Notes: generated by a model from the letters alone, not told the origin. Positions 48,280 to 57,948 are shown, numbered from the stretch's first letter. The stretch is 64,000 bases of DNA from Nitrospirota bacterium (GCA_016212085.1 JACRHL010000005.1:124001-188000), one strand, 5' to 3'. Numbers and translations: made by a program.

Positions 48280-48807
48280 ATGAAGCTGATCGACCTGAGC
48301 ATCATGGAGGTGCGCATCCTCAAGCACCTCTACTGCCAAAACCCCCACCGCAACTACAACGACCCGGAGGAGCTGTTCAAGTACCACCACGGCCTTGAAC
48401 TCACCTCCACCGACGGCATGAAGCTGCGCCTGTACCTCACCAGCATCCGCAGCGGCTCCGACCTGCGCCGGCGCATCAATCCGGGGGTGTGCATCCCGGG
48501 TGGCACACTGGGGTTCATCCACAGCCAGCTCAAGGCCCCACGCATGGTGGCCGACACCCGCGAGAGCATGCCCGAGTCGTTCCGCCGCGCCTTCCACGAC
48601 GCCGTGCGCGCCCTCATCTCGCGGCAACTGGTGGCGGGCTTTTCCGCCGGCTACGAGATCGCCGAGGGCGAGGACGGCTTCCGCGCCCCGGTGCCCGCCC
48701 GCTGGAGTGGCGACGATCACGAGCGGGTGGTGGGCGTGACCCTCACCAAGACCGGGTTCGTGGCGGCCCGCGAGCTGTTCATGCAACTGGCCGAGGAGGG
48801 GGATTGA
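48280..48807 (+). CDS. Hypothetical cytoplasmic protein
   Basis: 175 aa, no signal peptide or membrane span. It starts MKLIDLSIMEVRILKHLYCQ and contains three Cys-poor helices with many Arg and a VTLTKTGFVAARELFMQLAEEG end. The opening resembles a winged-helix leader, but no clear HTH motif is seen. Family not recognised. It is 73 nt behind the HydG-like gene and overlaps the next TTG start. Confidence 0.6.
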   Translation: MKLIDLSIMEVRILKHLYCQNPHRNYNDPEELFKYHHGLELTSTDGMKLRLYLTSIRSGSDLRRRINPGVCIPGGTLGFIHSQLKAPRMVADTRESMPESFRRAFHDAVRALISRQLVAGFSAGYEIAEGEDGFRAPVPARWSGDDHERVVGVTLTKTGFVAARELFMQLAEEGD

Positions 48808-49403
48808 GCGCGCGCACGCTGCTGTTCGTGACCCGCCACGGCCAGACCGACGCCAACCTGGCCAAGCGCGTGCAAGGCCAGGGCGACGCCCCGCTGAACG
48901 CCACCGGCCTGGCCCAGGCCCACGAACTGGCGGAATGGTTCCGCCGCCACCCGGTGGACCGCGTCGTCTCGTCCGACCTGCCCCGCGCCCGCCAGACCGC
49001 CGAGGTGCTGGTGGCGGCCTTGGGCGTGCCGGCCAGCTACCACCCGGAGCTGCGCGCCCGGCGCATGGGCAGCTACGAGGACAAGACCCACGCCGAGATC
49101 GAGGCTGCCGACCCGGCGTCGTTCCAGCGCCTCAAGCACGACCCCGCGTTCGCGCCGCCGGACGGCGGCGAGTCCACCACGCAGCTCATGGAACGCATGG
49201 TGCCGCTCGTGCGCCGGGTGGCCGAAACCCATCCGGGCGGGCGGGTGGTCATCCTGTCCCACCACAAGGTGTGCCAGATGATCATCGCCGAGCTGGCCGG
49301 CGGCGAGATGCGGCCCATCCCCAACGCCCGTCCGGCGGTGGTGGCCTATGAGGGCGGCGTGTTCACCCTGGTCGCGGAGCATGCATCCCATGGCGTTGCT
49401 TAG
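48804..49403 (+). CDS. Histidine phosphatase family protein
   Basis: 199 aa from TTG 48804, chosen because GAGGAGGGGG sits directly upstream and the preceding stop overlaps. The catalytic RHG motif is VTRHGQTDANL, with second Arg in LPRARQTAEVL, Glu/Arg in ELRARRMGSYEDK and the second His in ILSHHKV. It belongs to the phosphoglycerate-mutase-like superfamily (CobC/PhoE group); the substrate is unknown. Confidence 0.85.
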   Translation: MSARTLLFVTRHGQTDANLAKRVQGQGDAPLNATGLAQAHELAEWFRRHPVDRVVSSDLPRARQTAEVLVAALGVPASYHPELRARRMGSYEDKTHAEIEAADPASFQRLKHDPAFAPPDGGESTTQLMERMVPLVRRVAETHPGGRVVILSHHKVCQMIIAELAGGEMRPIPNARPAVVAYEGGVFTLVAEHASHGVA

Positions 49404-49938
49404 GACCGCCGCCATCCCCATGGGCACCCCCTGCCCGGATTTCGACCTGCCCGGCGTGGACGGCCGCAACCACCGCCTGGCCGACTTCGCCCAGGCGCGG
49501 GTGCTGGGGGTGATGTTCATCTGCAACCACTGCCCCTATGTGCAGGCCATCGAGGACCGCTACGTGGCCCTGGTCCGTGCCTACAAGGGGCGGCCGGTGC
49601 AATTCGTGGGCATCTGCTCCAACGACCCGGCGACCTACCCGGACGATTCCTTCGAGAATCTGCAAAAACGCTGGCGCGAGAAAAACTACGGTTTTCCGTA
49701 TCTTCAGGACCTGTCGCAGGACGTGGCGCGCGCCTTCGGCGCCGTGTGCACGCCGGACCTGTATGTCTACGACGCGGGCCGCAGGCTCGCCTACCACGGC
49801 CGCCTGGACGACAGCTGGGGCGACCCCGCCCGGGTGACCCGTGAGGATCTGCGCGCCGCCATCGACGCCCTGCTGGCCGGAACATCCCCGGACCCGGTCC
49901 AGCATCCGGCCCAGGGGTGCTCCATCAAGTGGCGCTGA
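49390..49938 (+). CDS. Redoxin/AhpC-TSA-type thioredoxin-fold protein
   Basis: 182 aa from ATG 49390 (GGAG 10 nt upstream), overlapping the phosphatase end by 14 nt. Thioredoxin-type site FICNHCPYVQAIEDRY (C-x2-C), then cis-Pro region VCTPDLYVYD. No signal peptide, so cytoplasmic. It matches the CNHCPY subgroup of redoxins, whose function is poorly known. Confidence 0.85.
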   Translation: MALLRTAAIPMGTPCPDFDLPGVDGRNHRLADFAQARVLGVMFICNHCPYVQAIEDRYVALVRAYKGRPVQFVGICSNDPATYPDDSFENLQKRWREKNYGFPYLQDLSQDVARAFGAVCTPDLYVYDAGRRLAYHGRLDDSWGDPARVTREDLRAAIDALLAGTSPDPVQHPAQGCSIKWR

Positions 49939-50013
49939 CGGCCAGGGTGTAACGCGCGCGGATCCCGCCCGGCGCGGCGGACATTGGGGGGGGGCGGTGA
50001 ACGGGGGGAACCC

Positions 50014-51168
50014 CTATCCGGCCGCCCTGGCCCGTTCCGGCGAGGGCCTGAGGCCGATGGCCAGCAGGCCGGCGCACAGCGCCACCAGGGCGCTCCCGGC
50101 GAACAGGGCGTGGGCGCCCACCCGCGCGTAGAACAACCCGCACAGGTAGATGGCCACCGTCAGCCCCAGGCCGAACGACAGGCTGCTGTACAGGCTCTGC
50201 CCGGTGGCGCGCAGGCGCGCGGGCATGATGCGGTGGGTATAGGTGACCGCCGCCACGTGGAACAGGCCGAACGACGCCGCGTGCAGCAACTGCGCGGTGA
50301 ACAGCCAGCCGGGGTGGGTGGCGCTGGCCAGGATGCCCCAGCGCAGCACCGTGAGCGCCAGCGACAGCAGAATCATGCGGCGCGTGCCCACGGCGCTCAG
50401 GATCGCCCCGGACCAGGCCAGCACCGCCACCTCCGCCCCCACCCCCAGCGCCCACAGGGTGCCGATGGCGCCACGGCTGTAGCCGAGGCCCTCCAGGTAC
50501 ACGCTGTAGAAGCCGTAATAGGCGCCGTGGCTGGCCTGCATCAGCATGCACACCGCGTAGAACAGCAGCACCGGGCGCGAGGTGAGCAGCATGCGCGCCG
50601 CGCCCCGCGGATGCGCCTCGTGGGAGACGTCCGTGTCCGGCAGGTGCCACACGGACCACAGCACCAGCGTCAGGAGGGCGAGCACCACCCACAGCACCAG
50701 CCGCGACGGCAGCACGTCGAGCACCGGCCCCAGCGCCAGCGTGGCGGCGATGAACCCCAGCGAGCCCCACATGCGCATGCGCCCGTAATCCACCCCCAGG
50801 CGGTCCACCGCCTCCATGGCCGTGGCCTCCACCATGGGCAGGATGCACGCGCGGAACACCGTGTACAGGGTGAGCACCGCCACGATCCACCAATATTCGG
50901 TGCGCACCAGCATCAGTGCGAACACCGCCAGCGCGCCGCCGCTGGTGAGGCGCATCAGCGCGCGGCGCTTGCCGGTGCGGTCGGCGAGCACCCCCCACAG
51001 GCTGGACGTGAGCATGTTGACCATGGGCATCAGGGCGGCGACGGTGCCGATCTGGTAGGCGGTGAGGCCGATGTCCAGGAAATACAGGCTCAGGTAGGGC
51101 ACGAACACGCCCAGCATGCTGAAGTAGATCAGGTAGAAGACGGCCAGGTGCCGCGCGGGGGAAGGCAT
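50014..51168 (-). CDS. MFS transporter, HcaT/LacY-like
   Basis: 384 aa with twelve predicted spans. The loop 2-3 motif is GVLADRTGKRRALMRL, typical of MFS_1_like carriers such as the 3-phenylpropionate transporter. The substrate cannot be told. It starts at ATG 51168 and stands alone on this strand. Confidence 0.8.
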   Translation of the reverse strand: MPSPARHLAVFYLIYFSMLGVFVPYLSLYFLDIGLTAYQIGTVAALMPMVNMLTSSLWGVLADRTGKRRALMRLTSGGALAVFALMLVRTEYWWIVAVLTLYTVFRACILPMVEATAMEAVDRLGVDYGRMRMWGSLGFIAATLALGPVLDVLPSRLVLWVVLALLTLVLWSVWHLPDTDVSHEAHPRGAARMLLTSRPVLLFYAVCMLMQASHGAYYGFYSVYLEGLGYSRGAIGTLWALGVGAEVAVLAWSGAILSAVGTRRMILLSLALTVLRWGILASATHPGWLFTAQLLHAASFGLFHVAAVTYTHRIMPARLRATGQSLYSSLSFGLGLTVAIYLCGLFYARVGAHALFAGSALVALCAGLLAIGLRPSPERARAAG

Positions 51169-51200
51169 GGTGCTAGGCGGGCCGCGGCCGCCCGTGGCCC

Positions 51201-51605
51201 CTAGATGGTATGGCTGTGCGGGAGGCGGCGCTCATCGGGCGCCGCCCCGCTGTCCAGGCATTGGGTGGCGTAGGGCCGGGCCGTGTCCATCAGGGTGGCC
51301 AGTTCGTCCCGCGAGAGCGGGCCGGCGAAGTCGCCCTGCGCCGTGTACAGCTCCGCCGGGACCGACGCCAGCCACACGGCCATGAGTGGCGTGTCGGCCG
51401 TGAACAGGTAGATCCCGCCCACGTCGCAGGCGATGTGGTCCACCTTGGGCAGCGCGGCCAGCAGGTCGCGCTTGGCGGCCCGCGCCTGGGCGTATTCCGG
51501 GGCGGTCGGCGCCAGCCACCCGGCGCCGGCGGTCAGCGCCACCGTGCCCATCACCGCGAGCAGAACCGCGGTGGGCGCCAGGCTGGATGTGCGGCGTATA
51601 TCCAT
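51201..51605 (-). CDS. Hypothetical exported or membrane-anchored protein
   Basis: 134 aa from ATG 51605 (ATG 51614 or a longer form possible). An N-terminal hydrophobic helix (about 10-32) is followed by a small domain with two Cys (HIACDVGG and YATQCLDSG) that could pair, and a His-containing end LPHSHTI. No family recognised. It is 32 nt upstream of the MFS gene, so likely co-transcribed. Confidence 0.5.
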   Translation of the reverse strand: MDIRRTSSLAPTAVLLAVMGTVALTAGAGWLAPTAPEYAQARAAKRDLLAALPKVDHIACDVGGIYLFTADTPLMAVWLASVPAELYTAQGDFAGPLSRDELATLMDTARPYATQCLDSGAAPDERRLPHSHTI

Positions 51606-51721
51606 GGGTTGCATTATCGGCGCACGCGGGAATGGGCTCAAGCCGGTGAAAGGGTGCGGCGGGGCGGTCGGCGCCCGGGACAGGCCGCGTGACGGAAGGG
51701 GCCCGCGCGGCCGGAACGATC

Positions 51722-51750
51722 GCCCCCGCCCGCATGGCGCGGGCGGGGGC
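51722..51750 (-). terminator. GC hairpin after gltA
   Basis: Perfect 12-bp arms GCCCCCGCCCGC and GCGGGCGGGGGC with a 5-nt loop, 46 nt past the gltA stop. No T-run follows on the reverse strand. Confidence 0.5.
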
Positions 51751-51796
51751 CTGAACGGGCTCTGGGGCGGCGCTCTCCTTCCGGGCGCGGATGGGG

Positions 51797-53095
51797 TTAT
51801 CCCTTGCGCCGGGCCACCGGCACGTAGTCACGCGGGGTGGGCCCGGTATAGAGCTGGCGCGGGCGGCCGATGGGGGTGTTGGGCTCCTTGATCATTTCCA
51901 TCCAGTGGGCGATCCACCCCACCGTGCGGCCCAGGGCGAACATCACCGTGAACATGTTGATGGGGATGCCGATGGCCTTGAGGATGATGCCCGAGTAGAA
52001 ATCCACGTTCGGGTACAGCTTGCGGCTGATGAAATAGTCCTCCTTGAGGGCCTTTTCCTCCAGGCGCAGGGCCACCTCCAGCATCGGGTCGTCCACCCCC
52101 AGGGCGTTCAGCACGTCGTGGCAGCTCTCGCGGATGATCTTGGCGCGCGGGTCGTAGTTCTTGTACACCCGGTGGCCGAAGCCCATGAGGCGGAACGGGT
52201 CGTCCGGGTTCTCGGAGCGGCGGATGCAGTTCTCGATGTTGCCCACGGAGCCGATCTCGGCCAGCATCTTCAGCACCGCCTCGTTGGCGCCGCCGTGGGC
52301 GGGGCCCCACAGGGTGCCGATGCCGGCGGAGATGCAGGCGAACGGGTTGGCGCCGGACGAGCCCGCCAGGCGCACGGTGCTGGTGCTGGCGTTCTGCTCG
52401 TGGTCCGCGTGCAGGATGAAGAGGCGCTCCAGCGCCTTGGCCACCACCGGGTTCACCTCGTAATCCTGCGCCGGCACGCCGAACATGAGGCGCAGGAAGT
52501 TCTCCACGTAGCCCAGGCGGTTGTCCGGGTACAGGAACGGCTGGCCCTGGGCGAACTTGTAGCTCCAGGCGGCGATGGTGGGCATCTTGGCGATCAGCCG
52601 GTGGGCCGATACCTCGCGGTGCTCCGGGTTATGGATGTCCAGCGAGTCGTGATAGAAGGCCGACAGGGCCCCCACCACGCCCACCATGATGGCCATGGGG
52701 TGGGCGTCGCGACGGAAGCCGTTGTAAAAATTCTTCAGCCCCTCGTGCACCATGGTGTGCATGGTGATGCTGCGCTGGAACTGGTCGAATTCGTCCTTGG
52801 TGGGCAGCTCGCCGTACAGCAGCAGGTAGCACACCTCCAGGTGGGAGCTGTGCTGGGCGAGCTGCTCGATGGGGTAGCCCCGGTACAGCAGCACGCCCTT
52901 CTCGCCGTCGATGTAGGTGATCTTGCTCTCGCAGCTGGCGGTGGACAGGAAGCCAGGGTCGAAGGTGAAGTGGTCGGTGTCCTTGTACAGCTTGCGGATG
53001 TCGACGACGCTGGGACCGATGCTCCCCTTGTAGACCGGCAGCTCGACCTGCTTGCCCGAATCCGAAAAGGAGAGGGTGGCGTGCTCGTTGCTCAT
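51797..53095 (-). CDS. gltA: Citrate synthase, type II (hexameric, E. coli-like)
   Basis: 432 aa. Condenses acetyl-CoA and oxaloacetate. Catalytic region shows [11 protein letters not shown] (His) and [14 protein letters not shown] (His/Arg), and the C-terminal Asp segment is present. The start is fixed by GGCAGGAGC just upstream of the ATG at 53093-53095. In this window it is the only enzyme making citrate; no ATP-citrate lyase is present. NADH inhibition is known for this form. Confidence 0.95.
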   Translation of the reverse strand: MSNEHATLSFSDSGKQVELPVYKGSIGPSVVDIRKLYKDTDHFTFDPGFLSTASCESKITYIDGEKGVLLYRGYPIEQLAQHSSHLEVCYLLLYGELPTKDEFDQFQRSITMHTMVHEGLKNFYNGFRRDAHPMAIMVGVVGALSAFYHDSLDIHNPEHREVSAHRLIAKMPTIAAWSYKFAQGQPFLYPDNRLGYVENFLRLMFGVPAQDYEVNPVVAKALERLFILHADHEQNASTSTVRLAGSSGANPFACISAGIGTLWGPAHGGANEAVLKMLAEIGSVGNIENCIRRSENPDDPFRLMGFGHRVYKNYDPRAKIIRESCHDVLNALGVDDPMLEVALRLEEKALKEDYFISRKLYPNVDFYSGIILKAIGIPINMFTVMFALGRTVGWIAHWMEMIKEPNTPIGRPRQLYTGPTPRDYVPVARRKG

Positions 53096-53427
53096 GCTCC
53101 TGCCTTCCTTGGTAGTGCCGGCGCCGACGGGGCGGTTTGGCTTCCATCCATAGAGAAAAACCGCCGGGGCGGCGTGTTGGTGCCAGGGTCCAGCGGGCCG
53201 TGGCGCGCCCCCATCGGAGTGTATCCGAATTCGGCGCACGCTGTCTTATCGTCCACTCCGTGCACGCCGTTGAGTCCGTCCATATTTCGTGGAACGCGGG
53301 ATGCCCTTCCCAACAAGGTGGCGCGAACGGTATCCTTAACCCTTTGCCCAACGGCATGGTGCCGCGGGCGTGGTGGGTCTTGTCGAACGTGTCCATTCCC
53401 CGCGAACGCTTTGGTGTCAGCGCCCTC
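53096..53427. other. Divergent gap between gltA and the SNF2 helicase gene
   Basis: 332 bp. The helicase frame stays open upstream to 53137, but the encoded segment has no resemblance to the family and the composition is less coding-like. I see no clear promoter, repeat or RNA gene here. Confidence 0.4.
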
Positions 53428-56400
53428 ATGTCGCGCTTCGGGGAGCGCGTGCTGGGGCGCGCGTCGCGCCTGTTCCGAGCCGGCAATGTGACCAAGCAGG
53501 GCTGGGAGGAGGACGGTGTCCATTACCTGGTGACCGTCCTCGACGATGCCGAGCACCCGGTCCGGGTGGACCTGGCGGGCGCCGATCTGGCCACCGAGTG
53601 TACCTGTGGCGTCGCCGCCTGCGCCCACCAGGCGGCCGCCCTGCTCGATCTGGGCCGCTCGCCGGAGGTGTTCGAGGCGGTTCCCCGGCTGGCGGAGCGG
53701 GTGCCCTGGCAGGTGGTCCTGCGCCGCGGCATGGAGACGGACCTGCCGCCGCCGCCACCGGACGGGGCCGGCGCCTGGCTCGTCTACCGGCTCGATATCC
53801 AGGACAACGGCGATGTGGTGGTGGAAACCCACAAGGTGCAGCCGAGCGGGCGCGGCGCCGAGAAGCACTCCCCCTTCAGCCTGGCCCGGACCTGGGGCGC
53901 GGACCCGCTGGAGCCCGCCCCCGATTTCATGTCCCGCTACGACATGGCCATGTGCCGGCAGTTGCGCCAGTTCCCGGTGGAGGCGCGCCGCCTCGGCCAG
54001 CGGCAGGCCGCCAGCTACCGCTTCACGCCGCCGCTGGAGGCCCGTTACGGCCTGCTCACGCGGCTGGCGCAGGGGGGCCGGCTGTACCTGGCGGATGCCC
54101 CGCAGCCGCTGGTGGTGGGGGCGCCCCAGGTGGTGGTGCCCATCCTGGAGAAGACCGACGACGACGGCTGGTGCCTGCGCCTGCCGCTGGGCGGGGACGG
54201 CCCGGCGCCGAGCGGCGTGCGCGTGATCGCCGGCGAGCCGCCGCTATACTGCGACGGGCAGGTGATCGGCGGCCTCATCGTGCCGTTGCCCGGGCGGCTG
54301 GCGGCGCAGCTTGCCGAGCAGCCGCTGCTGGTGCCCCCGTCGGACCGGGCCGAGTTCGCCACCCATTGGCTGCCGCGCCTGGTGGCGATGGGCGACCTGG
54401 CCCTGCCGCCGGAACTGACCCCGCACACGGTCACCGGCACGCCGCCGGTGCCGCGCCTGACCCTGACCGACACCCGTTCCGAGCTGTTGCTGGGCATGGA
54501 GTTCGTGTACGGCGCCGCGCCGCCGGTGGCCACCGTGGGCATCACCCGCCCGCTGGCGGAGCAGGATGGCCGGGTGGTCCTGTATGCCCGTGACCGGGAG
54601 CGCGAGAAGGCGCTGACGGAGCGCCTGCTTGCGCCGCGCACGCCGGACCTTTCGGCGCCGCTCCCCAAGTCTCCCGGAAGCTGGGCCCTGGCCGGCGACG
54701 ACGCCCTCGACTTCCTGCTCGAGGAGTTGCCACGCCTGGCGGCGGAGGGGTGGCAGGTGTTTGGCGAGGCGTCCCTGGCGGAGCACCGGGTGTACCGGGG
54801 GCAGGCGCGCATGGCCAGCCGCGTGGTGTCGGGCGTCGACTGGTTCGACCTGGAGGTGGGGGCGGATTTCGACGGCACCGTGGTGGGCGCCGACGAGCTG
54901 CTCAAGGCCTGGGAGGCCGGGCGCCGCTATATCCCCCTGCTGGACGGGCGCGTGGCGCGCATCCCCACCTGGGTGCGCGAGCAGGCCGGCGCCCTGCACG
55001 AGGCCGAACTGGGGGCCGGCGGCCAGGCGCGGCTCACCCGCTACCAGGTGCCGCTGGTCATGGAGCTTACCGGCGGCGACGGCGCCGACGCGGCCTTCCG
55101 CGAGGTGGTGGAACGCATCCGCTCCTTTTCCGGCGTGGGTTCGGTGGCGCCGCCGGAGGGCCTCAAGGCCACCCTGCGCCCCTACCAGGCGGAGGGCCTC
55201 GCCTGGCTGGATTTCCTGCGCGAGTACGGCTTCCACGGCATCCTCGCCGACGACATGGGCCTGGGCAAGACCATCCAGGTGATCGCCCTGCTGCTGCTGG
55301 AGAAAAGCCGCGGCAACCTTACCAGCCCGTCGCTGGTGGTGGTGCCCACCAGCCTGATCTTCAACTGGACCCACGAGATCGAGCGCATGGCGCCGGGCCT
55401 GACCGTGGCCGTGTGGCACGGCTCCGACCGCCATGCCAGCCCCGAGCGCCTGCGCGAGGCGGACGTGGTGCTCACCAACTACGCCCTGGTGCGCCAGGAC
55501 CTGGCGCGCCTGGAGGCGATTCCCTTCCACTATCTGGTGCTCGACGAGTCCCAGTACGTCAAGAACCCGGAATCGCAGGTCAGCCGCGCCGTGCGCGAGC
55601 TCAAGGCCACCCACCGGCTGGCCCTGACCGGCACCCCGCTGGAGAACCACCTGGGCGAGCTGTGGGCCCAGTTCGCGTTCCTCATGCCGGGGCTGCTGGG
55701 CAGCTACCGCCACTTCCGGCGCCGCTTCGGCGGCCCCGTGGAGCGCGGCGACGGCGACGCGGCGCAGGCACTGCTCACGCGGGTGCGGCCGTTCGTGCTG
55801 CGCCGCACCAAGGAGCAGGTGGCGGCGGAACTGCCGGAGCGGGTGGAATCCACCCTCTACTGCCGGCTGGAGGACGGCCAGCGCGTCCTTTACGACCGCA
55901 TCCGCGACCTGTGCCGCGCCCAGGTGGCGAACAGCATCAAGACCCGTGGCCTGGGCCGCAGCCGGGTGACCATCCTGGATGCCCTGCTCAAGCTGCGCCA
56001 GGTGTGCTGCCACCCGGAGCTGCTGCCCGCCGCCCTGCGCGGCGACGTGGGCGAATCGGCCAAGATGACCCTGTTCATGGAGTTCGTCACCGAGGCGGTC
56101 GAGGAGGAGCACCGGGTGCTGGTGTTCAGCCAGTTCGTTTCCATGCTGACCATCATCCGCAAGCGGCTGGACACGGCGGGGGTGCCCTATTCGTACCTGG
56201 ACGGTCGCACCCGCGACCGGGAACGGCGGGTGACCGAGTTCCAGGACAACCCCAGGATCCCCCTGTTCCTCATCAGCCTCAAGGCGGGCGGTACCGGCCT
56301 CAACCTGACCGGGGCCGACTATGTGGTGCACTTCGACCCGTGGTGGAACCCGGCGGTGGAGCAGCAGGCCACCGACCGCGCCCACCGCATCGGCCAGACG

Positions 56401-56574
56401 CGCAAGGTGTTCTCCTACAAGCTCATCGCCGAGGACACGGTGGAGGAGAAGATCGTCGCCATGCAGGAGCGCAAGCGCGCCCTGTCCAACATCCTGCTGG
56501 GGGGCGAGAAGGACCTGGTGACCGACCTGGAGCTGAAGGATCTGGAATTGATCTTCGGCACCCTCGACCTGTAG
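53428..56574 (+). CDS. SWIM zinc-finger SNF2 family helicase
   Basis: 1048 aa from ATG 53428. A SWIM finger lies at about 54-68 (CTCGVAACAH: C-x-C...C-x-H). A middle region has no clear domain, and the SNF2 ATPase starts near 600: motif I DDMGLGKT, II DESQ (VLDESQYVKNP), III TGTPLENHLGELW, helicase C with VFSQFVSMLTIIRKRL, and VI TDRAHRIGQT. SWIM-SNF2 proteins move on DNA; partners in bacteria are poorly known. DESQ instead of DExH is normal here. Confidence 0.88.
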   Translation: MSRFGERVLGRASRLFRAGNVTKQGWEEDGVHYLVTVLDDAEHPVRVDLAGADLATECTCGVAACAHQAAALLDLGRSPEVFEAVPRLAERVPWQVVLRRGMETDLPPPPPDGAGAWLVYRLDIQDNGDVVVETHKVQPSGRGAEKHSPFSLARTWGADPLEPAPDFMSRYDMAMCRQLRQFPVEARRLGQRQAASYRFTPPLEARYGLLTRLAQGGRLYLADAPQPLVVGAPQVVVPILEKTDDDGWCLRLPLGGDGPAPSGVRVIAGEPPLYCDGQVIGGLIVPLPGRLAAQLAEQPLLVPPSDRAEFATHWLPRLVAMGDLALPPELTPHTVTGTPPVPRLTLTDTRSELLLGMEFVYGAAPPVATVGITRPLAEQDGRVVLYARDREREKALTERLLAPRTPDLSAPLPKSPGSWALAGDDALDFLLEELPRLAAEGWQVFGEASLAEHRVYRGQARMASRVVSGVDWFDLEVGADFDGTVVGADELLKAWEAGRRYIPLLDGRVARIPTWVREQAGALHEAELGAGGQARLTRYQVPLVMELTGGDGADAAFREVVERIRSFSGVGSVAPPEGLKATLRPYQAEGLAWLDFLREYGFHGILADDMGLGKTIQVIALLLLEKSRGNLTSPSLVVVPTSLIFNWTHEIERMAPGLTVAVWHGSDRHASPERLREADVVLTNYALVRQDLARLEAIPFHYLVLDESQYVKNPESQVSRAVRELKATHRLALTGTPLENHLGELWAQFAFLMPGLLGSYRHFRRRFGGPVERGDGDAAQALLTRVRPFVLRRTKEQVAAELPERVESTLYCRLEDGQRVLYDRIRDLCRAQVANSIKTRGLGRSRVTILDALLKLRQVCCHPELLPAALRGDVGESAKMTLFMEFVTEAVEEEHRVLVFSQFVSMLTIIRKRLDTAGVPYSYLDGRTRDRERRVTEFQDNPRIPLFLISLKAGGTGLNLTGADYVVHFDPWWNPAVEQQATDRAHRIGQTRKVFSYKLIAEDTVEEKIVAMQERKRALSNILLGGEKDLVTDLELKDLELIFGTLDL

Positions 56575-56615
56575 GCCGGTTGCCCGGCAACCGCCGCCGC
56601 CGCTAGCATGGGGCC

Positions 56616-57032
56616 ATGCTGATCGTCCCGCAACGGATCGTCGACGCCATGATCGCCCACGGCCTCAAGGAGAAGCCGCTCGAGTGCTGCGGCTTCCTGG
56701 GCGCCGCGGGGCGCGAGGTGAGGGTGATGATCCCGGTGCCCAACGCCGACCGTTCCACCATGACCTTCTCCATCGCCGCCCCGGCGGTGGAGTATGCCTA
56801 CCGGCGCATCGAGGGGGCGGGCATGGAGGTGGTGTGCATCTTCCATTCCCACACCGAGTCGAGCCCGGTGCCGTCCATCGCCGACGTGGTGCAGGCGGCG
56901 CGCGGCATCGCCTCCCTGGACCCGGATTTCCGCTGGATCATCATGGGCCTGCATGACCCGGCCCAGCCGCTGCTGAAGGCCTACCGCCTCACCGGGCACG
57001 ACTATCTGGAAACGGCTATCCGCGTGGTGTGA
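56616..57032 (+). CDS. JAMM/Mov34-type metalloprotease-like protein
   Basis: 138 aa. JAMM zinc site is complete: Glu in KPLECCGFL, then HSHTESSPVPSIADV (H-x-H-x10-D). Bacterial members cleave C-terminal ends of ubiquitin-like sulfur carriers (ThiS/MoaD) or process cysteine-synthase partners. No such carrier is next to it. The start is 41 nt after the helicase gene. Confidence 0.88.
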   Translation: MLIVPQRIVDAMIAHGLKEKPLECCGFLGAAGREVRVMIPVPNADRSTMTFSIAAPAVEYAYRRIEGAGMEVVCIFHSHTESSPVPSIADVVQAARGIASLDPDFRWIIMGLHDPAQPLLKAYRLTGHDYLETAIRVV

Positions 57033-57142
57033 GGGGCGTGCCCGACCCCGCGTGGCGGGGGTGGAGGGCACGGTGGCGTGTGCTGTGTGTTGAGGCCGGG
57101 GTGGGCCCGCTCATGTGACGCCCCGGGGCGTCATGCGCATGC

Positions 57143-57285
57143 GGGCACTTCTATTAACCGTCGCGAGCGCCATGAGTGCAAGGCGGACGGAGCGCAGAAC
57201 CCGAGACATATCATGGTGATAGGCGAGGGTTCGAGCACCGCCCAACGCAGCAATCGGGGCGCGCAGCAGATTAATAGAGGTGCCC
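57143..57285. mobile_element. 143-bp MITE, copy B
   Basis: Same length and sequence family as copy A, with ends GGGCACTTCTATTAACC and GATTAATAGAGGTGCCC. It is flanked by a 4-bp duplication ATGC (57139-57142, 57286-57289). 9 mismatches to copy A by eye, several of them in or near the ends. Confidence 0.85.
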
Positions 57286-57377
57286 ATGCGTGATGGCGCC
57301 TGTCCGCAGGGCGGATCGTGGCGGTTATTTTCTGGATTACGGGTGTGTTCTGTTTTGGTGTCAACGGGTGAACGCCT

Positions 57378-57423
57378 CCGCATTCCGGTCCGGATGGACG
57401 GGTCTTTCCGGACCGGAATGCGG
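57378..57423 (-). terminator. 17-bp perfect inverted repeat, probable 3' end of the 48-aa peptide unit
   Basis: CCGCATTCCGGTCCGGA and its exact reverse complement with a 12-nt loop. It starts 28 nt past the last stop of the reverse-strand peptide pair. No T-run, so it may protect or end the transcript. Confidence 0.5.
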
Positions 57424-57450
57424 TGTGGCGGCGCATCCCGACAGCCCGCG

Positions 57451-57597
57451 TCAGGCGGCCTTCTTCAGGACATCGTGGAGCGCGTTGGAGTGCTTGGCAA
57501 GGGCGGATGCGCGGCGCTCGGCGTTGATGCCCATGACGGTGATGGCGACGCTGGCGACGGCGGTGAAGGCGATGTAGCCGTAAATCAGGGTGAACAT
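57451..57597 (-). CDS. 48-aa single-span membrane peptide, copy 1
   Basis: Starts MFTLIYGYIAFTAVASVAIT, so the whole first half is a membrane helix. It then has INAERRASALAK and ends LKKAA. Exact length 48, like the two neighbours; 57649 is a close copy and 58171 a distant one. The ribosome site GGAG is 10 nt upstream, and the 25 nt before the ATG (57598-57622) are identical to those of copy 2. No known family. Confidence 0.75.
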   Translation of the reverse strand: MFTLIYGYIAFTAVASVAITVMGINAERRASALAKHSNALHDVLKKAA

Positions 57598-57648
57598 GTT
57601 ATTTACTCCGTATCGTGAGGTTTGTCGTGGTTCCGCAAAAAGGCCGTC

Positions 57649-57795
57649 TCAGGCCGCCTTCTGCAGGGCGTCCGGCTGCGCGCCGGGGCGCTTTGCCAGG
57701 GTGGAGGCGCGGCGCTCGGCGTTGATGCCCATGACGGTGATGGCGACGCTGGCGATGGCGGTGAAGGTGATGTAGCCGTAAATAAGGGTGAACAT
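57649..57795 (-). CDS. 48-aa single-span membrane peptide, copy 2
   Basis: Starts MFTLIYGYITFTAIASVAIT and ends ALQKAA, with the invariant INAERRAS in the middle. It is the first gene of a two-gene unit with copy 1 (51 nt apart) behind the boxed promoter at 57844-57875. The C-terminal part (Lys, Arg, Gln) is probably cytoplasmic. Function unknown. Confidence 0.75.
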   Translation of the reverse strand: MFTLIYGYITFTAIASVAITVMGINAERRASTLAKRPGAQPDALQKAA

Positions 57796-57843
57796 GTTAT
57801 TTACTCCGTATCGTGAGGTTCGTTTCGTTTTCCACATGGCTTT

Positions 57844-57875
57844 AATGTAACGCCCAATTCTGAACGCAAGCTGAA
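57844..57875 (-). promoter_or_regulatory. Promoter with two TTCAG boxes for peptides 2 and 1
   Basis: On the reverse strand: TTCAG-N6-TTCAG (57860-57875), then 10 nt, then TACATT (57844-57849). The boxes repeat every 11 bp, as in sites for OmpR/PhoB-family regulators. Identical geometry occurs at 58365-58396. Confidence 0.6.
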
Positions 57876-57910
57876 TCGGTCATGATTTTTTTAGAGGATT
57901 GACGGATGCC

Positions 57911-57948
57911 TTGCAATCGAACCGCGCAGCAGGTTTTTAGAGGTGCCC
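57911..57948. mobile_element. MITE right-end fragment
   Basis: About 38 bp matching the right end of copies A and B (GCAATCG...CGCGCAGCAGG...AGAGGTGCCC), with TT in place of AA in the terminal repeat. No left end is visible, so it is a decayed or truncated copy. Confidence 0.6.

Noticed and set aside
53137-53427. 97-residue N-terminal extension of the SNF2 protein
   Set aside because: Family-like sequence starts at ATG 53428; the upstream part has no domain character and lies in the gltA promoter area.
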